Assembly (NCBI GenBank): GCA_022059125.1
Contig: JAEUWY010000004.1
Location: forward strand, 3,410,001-3,474,000
Source of the DNA: Corynespora cassiicola
Taxonomy: Eukaryota; Ascomycota; Dothideomycetes; Pleosporales; Corynesporascaceae
Length of the DNA: 64,000 nucleotides
Reading direction: 5' to 3'
This document shows, piece after piece, positions 59,461-64,000 of this stretch (the first letter of the stretch is position 1; every line of letters begins with the position of its first letter). The notes under the pieces are model-generated. The model was not told the origin of the DNA, did no database searches, and worked only from the letters and a program-made list of their open reading frames with translations. Position numbers and translations under genes: made by a program.

Positions 59461-60558
59461 ATGTCGAGACTTGGTGCTCGTCTCCTTGCTGCGCAAGGCT
59501 GGAAAGAAGGACAAGGTCTCGGCAAAGACGGCTCAGGAATTACTACGCCCGTCGCTGCCTCATCCCAGTTCGGCCGCGCAGGCATCGGATTTGAAACCTT
59601 CGGCCAACCAACTAGACTGCTTCCTCAACTTGAGCCTGAGACTGAGCCTGGGCTTGAGTGGACAATCCACTCAAACACGGTCGCTATCTCCAACTTGCCC
59701 CCGAGGGCTGAGCCAGCATATATCGCTATGTATCTTCGGAAAAACTACGATCGCGATTTCGAAGCAAATCTATGCGACATCGTTATGTCTGATATTGGCG
59801 CTCTTGCCATTTTCAAGGACGAGTGCGCAGCTGAGGGCTTTATCGATAAATGCAGTCACGCGGTATTTTCTGGAAATTACACCGAGCGGAAGGTAACGCT
59901 TTTCCTCATCCCCAAACCCCAAGCCGAGGAATTGCGGCAGCAGGCAACACTGCGCCTGACCGACTTTTGGCTTCAGCAGAAGGAAGCCTTGAACACCCGC
60001 ACGGTCCTTTTGAGCGGACTTCAAGCGTCGCACATAGGCTCGGTCCTCAACAAAATGTTCGAGGAAGTCTTTCAGGATGACGAGCCTGACTATATCGCCG
60101 GACCCAGCTTTAAACAGACTGAAGTCGGCGCCGCCCTCGTGCGTTTCCTGTCTGTCGATGCTGCGACCAACTTCGTGTCAGTATACAACGGTAACTACTG
60201 GAAACAAGGGGCCATTTACGCAAAATGTGTCGAAGACTCTGGAATAGACAGTCAAATTCTTTCAGCAAAGCCACAGAAAAAGCAGGGCAAGCTCTTTGTC
60301 TCCAACCTACCCAATGGCGCCGATAAGCAATTTGTGCTCGGCTTATTCCCGTATTTCCAGGTCAATGACGTCCACCTTGTTTCTGGCAAGAACTTCGCTT
60401 TTATCTTCTTGGATGAGGACGCTGGAGATCGCTTACTAGCTTCTTACCCCAAGGGATTTGTCAACACTGCCCAAAGACGCAGGGTTTATGTCAAGGTGGC
60501 AGATAAGAAAGGAAACAGAAGGAAGAAGACATATGAGGAGGATTACCTTGTTATTTGA
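59461..60558 (+). CDS. G-patch and RRM domain protein
   Basis: A single exon encodes 365 aa. A G-patch motif occupies the very N-terminus (AAQGWKEGQGLGKDGSGITT, residues about 10-30). Three RRM-like units follow: NTVAISNLPP near residue 73, TVLLSGLQ near 181 and GKLFVSNLPNG near 278, the last with KNFAFIFLDED as the RNP1-like strand. It ends in a basic tail (KKGNRRKKTYEEDY). G-patch proteins activate DEAH-box helicases in splicing or ribosome assembly, and the RRMs suggest RNA binding. The specific helicase partner is unknown. It looks conserved and well expressed in type (C/T leader), unlike its neighbours. Confidence 0.82.
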   Translation: MSRLGARLLAAQGWKEGQGLGKDGSGITTPVAASSQFGRAGIGFETFGQPTRLLPQLEPETEPGLEWTIHSNTVAISNLPPRAEPAYIAMYLRKNYDRDFEANLCDIVMSDIGALAIFKDECAAEGFIDKCSHAVFSGNYTERKVTLFLIPKPQAEELRQQATLRLTDFWLQQKEALNTRTVLLSGLQASHIGSVLNKMFEEVFQDDEPDYIAGPSFKQTEVGAALVRFLSVDAATNFVSVYNGNYWKQGAIYAKCVEDSGIDSQILSAKPQKKQGKLFVSNLPNGADKQFVLGLFPYFQVNDVHLVSGKNFAFIFLDEDAGDRLLASYPKGFVNTAQRRRVYVKVADKKGNRRKKTYEEDYLVI

Positions 60559-61646
60559 TCAGTATATCATATATCAGCAAGGATGCTGTCACTTAAGACG
60601 ACACTATACTGTTTCGGCCTTTCCCCAGGCGGCCAAGGGCGGCGTTGATTAGGCAGGCCCTTCAGGAACGCTATTCCAAACAATATATAGCACTTTACTC
60701 TTAGGTACACATGTTTTAAAGTAATCACAGGCACTAAACATATCTACTTATAATACCTGCTTTCAAGACCTAAGTTAAGAGTTAAGAAAAAACGCCACCA
60801 AACATGTCTAGACTTACTAGAATTTTTTTAGCACTACTATAATCATTAACTAAAAGAGTGTATAACCAATTAATAATTTTTGCAAGAACAGCAACTAAAA
60901 TCTTTAGATTTACTTACTTTTTCATTATTTTTGTGGTGCAGACAAGAGAATGTGTATTTAGGTAGGTGAGCAACGGAAATTTTTATAGTAAATATAGAAG
61001 TAAACTGGTTCAGCTTTGAGGGGAGATGTCATGTCGACAAAACATATAACCTATTATATGCAGTATTAGCTACCTATCTGTGTGCCTAGGTAGATGTTAG
61101 TTTTAATTCGATCGCAGTCATGTGACGGTTTCCAAAGCTTCACCAATTTTGTTACAATTCTTGATAAGCATTATCGTATTAATTTAAATATTATAATGCT
61201 AAACGAGATAGTATTACTGATATAGAATAATAATAATCAGAGTTCTGACTGGGTGCTTTCAGTAGCTTTCTAGGCAACTAATAGTATACGTCCGGGGATT
61301 AAATCTTCGACCTCATTTAGGCAACAGCTAATTAGCTCTGTTTAAATATCATCAAATCTCATAACGATAATTATTTATACTGGAAGAGGCTTATGTTTCA
61401 GATTTAACAGGTTTGAGCCTAGTTATTGTGACTTTGTAGGGCGAACCTGCATTGTATATACCTGTTTCAATTTAAAAATATTGGAACTAGGACTGATAAC
61501 CGAGAAGTGTAACAAGAAAACGTAACGCTATCAGGGATTCATTTCCAATTAGATAGTCCCTGTCGTTGTTCAGTAGATAGAGGAGAAGGTCAGCACTCTT
61601 ATCATAACCGAACAACCTCAACTGTAGCCCACCCGGTATTTTAAGT
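60559..61646. other. AT-rich intergenic region, possible decayed repeat
   Basis: About 1.1 kb, strongly A/T-rich with frequent TA dinucleotides from about 60700 on, and no open frame of note. TAGGTAGGTG (60958-60967) and CTACCTATC...CCTAGGTAGA (about 61071-61094) motifs occur. It may be a relic of a mobile element, but no termini or coding remnants were recognised. Confidence 0.5.
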
Positions 61647-62289
61647 ATGGGTGTCCATTATTCTTCGAGAAAGGTAAGTGCGATTAGTCCATATATATTG
61701 ATGATAAACTGAGTTTGGTTAGAAATCTTGGCCTAAGAAACACTCCACAGCCCATTCATTTGAGCATAGAGAGCCGGCAAAATGCATCTCCAGTAAACGA
61801 AAGCGAAGCGAAAAGCCTGGCACCAAGGTTAAACGTAACGACAGTTACGTTCCACCAGAAGCAGAATTTGTGATCAGAGTCCGGGATAACATCGATAATC
61901 CCTCAGCAATAGGATTGACCATCTGGAAAAATGTCCGCGAGGCTTGGAACGAGGAATTCAACCATCGGAAAATAGTCTCGGCAGCCCAGAACAAATACAA
62001 ACGCTATCGATATAGACACGTCAACAATAATCCCGGATATCCTCGCAATATTATAAAGTATTACCAGGATTTGGAGAAGGGTGTGGGCGAACGATTTAAG
62101 ATGAATAAGCCTCGCCCAACTCTCCATGCAGTTCAAACAGCTAGCGAGAGCTTGATTTCAGGGACACCACTTGCAAGGGGTCATGATTCTACTGTTTCGA
62201 TATCCAACTCTAGTAATCATGCAGGAAAGGCCAAGGGACAAAGAATATTTCGAAGATCAAAGTTGTTAAGAGAGGCTTTCGGATCATAG
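61647..62289 (+). CDS. Solo SANT/Myb-like paralogue (197 aa)
   Basis: Two exons, 61647..61673 and 61723..62289, are joined over a 49-nt phase-0 intron (GTAAGT donor, GGTTAG acceptor). The second exon alone has a start only at 61870, inside the conserved segment, so the spliced model is preferred. The first 56 residues are basic (SSKRKRSEKPGTKVKR, NLS-like). Residues 57-119 run from EFVIRVRDN via WKNVREAWNEEFN and NKYKRYRYRH to GYPRNI. They align with residues 90-158 of the 602-aa protein at 50151-51959, including both ends. The BTB-like part is absent. Probable nuclear DNA-binding fragment or small family member; function unknown. Confidence 0.66.
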
Positions 62290-62870
62290 TAGCAGCCTAA
62301 TGTTTAATGGGAATTTGTGAGGAGTAAGGATATAATTTTGATAGCGGTTCAGGGTTGAAATCAATTAATATTAGTTTTTTAGGTAAAATAATATTGGTAA
62401 TCAACCAGGTACTCATTGAAACGGTAGTTCTGTGTATTTCAAAAGAGCTCGACTGGTGTACTGCGTCAGTTTCTTTGCACTTATATAACTGTTTAAGCTT
62501 ATCGCTTGTTTCCAATCGTTCAGCGACAAATTTTGAAGAAGGCATAACCGAAATACTGTAGATCCATCATGTGAAAAGTGAATCTTTAGAGATTAGTACT
62601 CGTTTGGAATATTCGTGTAGTGTGAATGGTGCGAAATTGCTCGAAACAAGCTAGATTTTGCACCGGTTTCAGTTCACTCTGGCGATTTCTACCGGGAAGC
62701 AAACATTCCACCCATAGTCTAGAATATATAAGAAACACATCACGCAGTCTAAGCGCCGCAACTAAAGATCTCCGACGAAATCACCACAACTTCGGACCGC
62801 AACCTTTAGAAATCGAGTAGTTTTCGGTATATAAGACAGCATTAAATCTCAGGCGATAAAAAAAAAAAAA
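62290..62870. other. Intergenic region
   Basis: 581 bp; no gene recognised. An A run of about 13 nt (62858-62870) directly precedes the next start codon, similar to A-rich leaders of some fungal mRNAs. Confidence 0.5.
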
Positions 62871-64000
62871 ATGAAAACTACATCAAGGAAGCGTAAAGCT
62901 TCAGAACAAAATGAATACGCCGGAAGCATCACTTCGATGGAATTCGGGGACAGATCCGTCAAGAGTCTATTGCAGAGATCACCAAAGCGACAGAAGATGA
63001 ATTCCTCCAGTCAGCTAAGATCACCGGGTCATGTAGGCATAGATCTGTTATGAGAAAACAAAAAGAATCGTTTACTGACACATCTTTGCAAAGGTATTTA
63101 CCCCCGATTTAGCCTCAGAACCATCAACGGGAACATTACATGGCCAACCACTTCTGAATCAGTACCCGACGCGATACTACACTTTGATAAATGTATCGAA
63201 GCGAGAACAGATGATAATTCAGTGGAGGGACAACTACAACGATACAAAGGGCAAGAAGTTACCCTGGCACATTGTTGCAGAGTTGTGCGTAGCTGCTGGC
63301 TACAAGAATAGGGCTGGGGAAGCCAAATTCTCAGCCCAAGCCATGGCAAAGGTAATACAATGGAGCTCCATTTTTCCGTGACACTATTCACTGACCTATA
63401 TCCCAGGCCTACGATTCTGGCGCCTCTACCTACTACAGGGAGCTACCCAATGCGGCAGCCTTGCAGGAGCCGGAATTCCTGAGGATCGATGGCGAGGCTC
63501 CGTAAGTTAAGGCTCAGGATTTTCTTTCCAATACTAATAATTTTTAGAGTCACAGAAGACGAGAAATCAAGATTTCTAGCTTCAACTCAAGGTCCGTCCC
63601 TTGTTTGGCATCTCCCAGAGGATTCGATTCCCGTAGAAGAGGGAGACCAACTGAAATTGAACCTTGAGGCTGCAAAGTCTCATATGCTGAAGGTTCAGGA
63701 GATTTTGAAAGAGAAGCCATCTACGACCTTTCTGATGGCACCGAAGTGCGTGTCCAAAAGGACCTTGAAGCGCTTTAGTGACTGGATTGATTCTGACCGC
63801 GCCCTTACAATCCCAAGATTGGCTTTCAACCACAAAAAGCAAGTCTTGGGTAATGTTTTTGAAGTCAAAGACATCGACTGGGATATCCGCGGTCTCACCG
63901 AGTTACATGTTCTGGCATTCGAATTTGGATGCGCCGACTTCTGTGACGTCATCATTGATGAAATCGCATCAATGATCTGGACAGAAGATGACGGGGAAGA
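62871..64000 (+). CDS. SANT-like and BTB-like protein, cut by window end
   Basis: Exons 62871..63032, 63112..63351, 63407..63501 and 63548..>64000 (316 codons visible). Introns are 79, 55 and 46 nt; the exon 2 acceptor GATTTAG was chosen because it alone removes an in-frame TAG. The N-terminus is basic (TTSRKRKASEQ; RSPKRQKMNSS). Residues about 85-150 (REQMIIQWRDN; KKLPWHIVAELCVAAG; KFSAQAMAKAYDS) resemble the SANT-like segment of the 602-aa protein. The part after about residue 190 (STTFLMAPKCVSKRTLKRF; RGLTELHVLAFEFGCADFCD) matches the BTB-like pattern of the 602- and 856-aa proteins. Function unknown. Confidence 0.65.

Overview
The window is nuclear DNA of a filamentous ascomycete (Pezizomycotina). 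The signs are short GT..AG introns, mostly 45-125 nt with CTAAC/CTGAC-like branch sites, a Zn2Cys6 regulator, a Cps1/DIP2-type adenylate-forming protein, a secreted DUF1996 protein and a G-patch/RRM protein. The gene set fits Dothideomycetes such as Pleosporales, but that class assignment is an inference. Exon boundaries were set by hand from reading frame, GT/AG sites and family knowledge; every spliced model below keeps frame.

Left and middle part (1-48.8 kb): conserved housekeeping and metabolic genes separated by long GC-rich intergenic stretches. In order: the 3' part of a CPS1/DIP2-like gene (+), a ferric-reductase-like oxidoreductase (+), a Herp/Usa1-like ERAD membrane protein (-) divergent from mitochondrial phosphatidylserine decarboxylase PSD1 (+), an unrecognised 222-aa coiled-coil protein (-), a small secreted crystallin-like protein (-), NRDE2 (-) divergent from UTP10 (+), a DENN-related LCHN/DUF4484 protein (+), 2-isopropylmalate synthase LEU4 (+) with a Leu3-type palindrome in its promoter, a DUF1989 protein (+), a broken short-chain dehydrogenase (pseudogene, +), adenine deaminase AAH1 (-), a Zn2Cys6 regulator (+) behind a 5-kb GC-rich repeat-laden upstream region, and glutamate decarboxylase (+) with 12 exons, one of them only 9 nt.

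Right part (about 49.2-64 kb): after a 98-nt (CA)n tract the character changes. The DNA is visibly more AT-rich, and most genes lack recognisable orthologues. Three predicted proteins (602 aa, 197 aa, and one cut by the window end) share a SANT/Myb-like segment. The 602-aa, 856-aa and window-end proteins also carry what looks like a degenerate BTB/POZ-like segment. A 336-aa coiled-coil protein, a secreted DUF1996 protein and a G-patch+RRM protein lie among them. This local family of putative nuclear proteins is the best candidate here for something undescribed. No tRNA, rRNA, CRISPR array or intact transposon was recognised.
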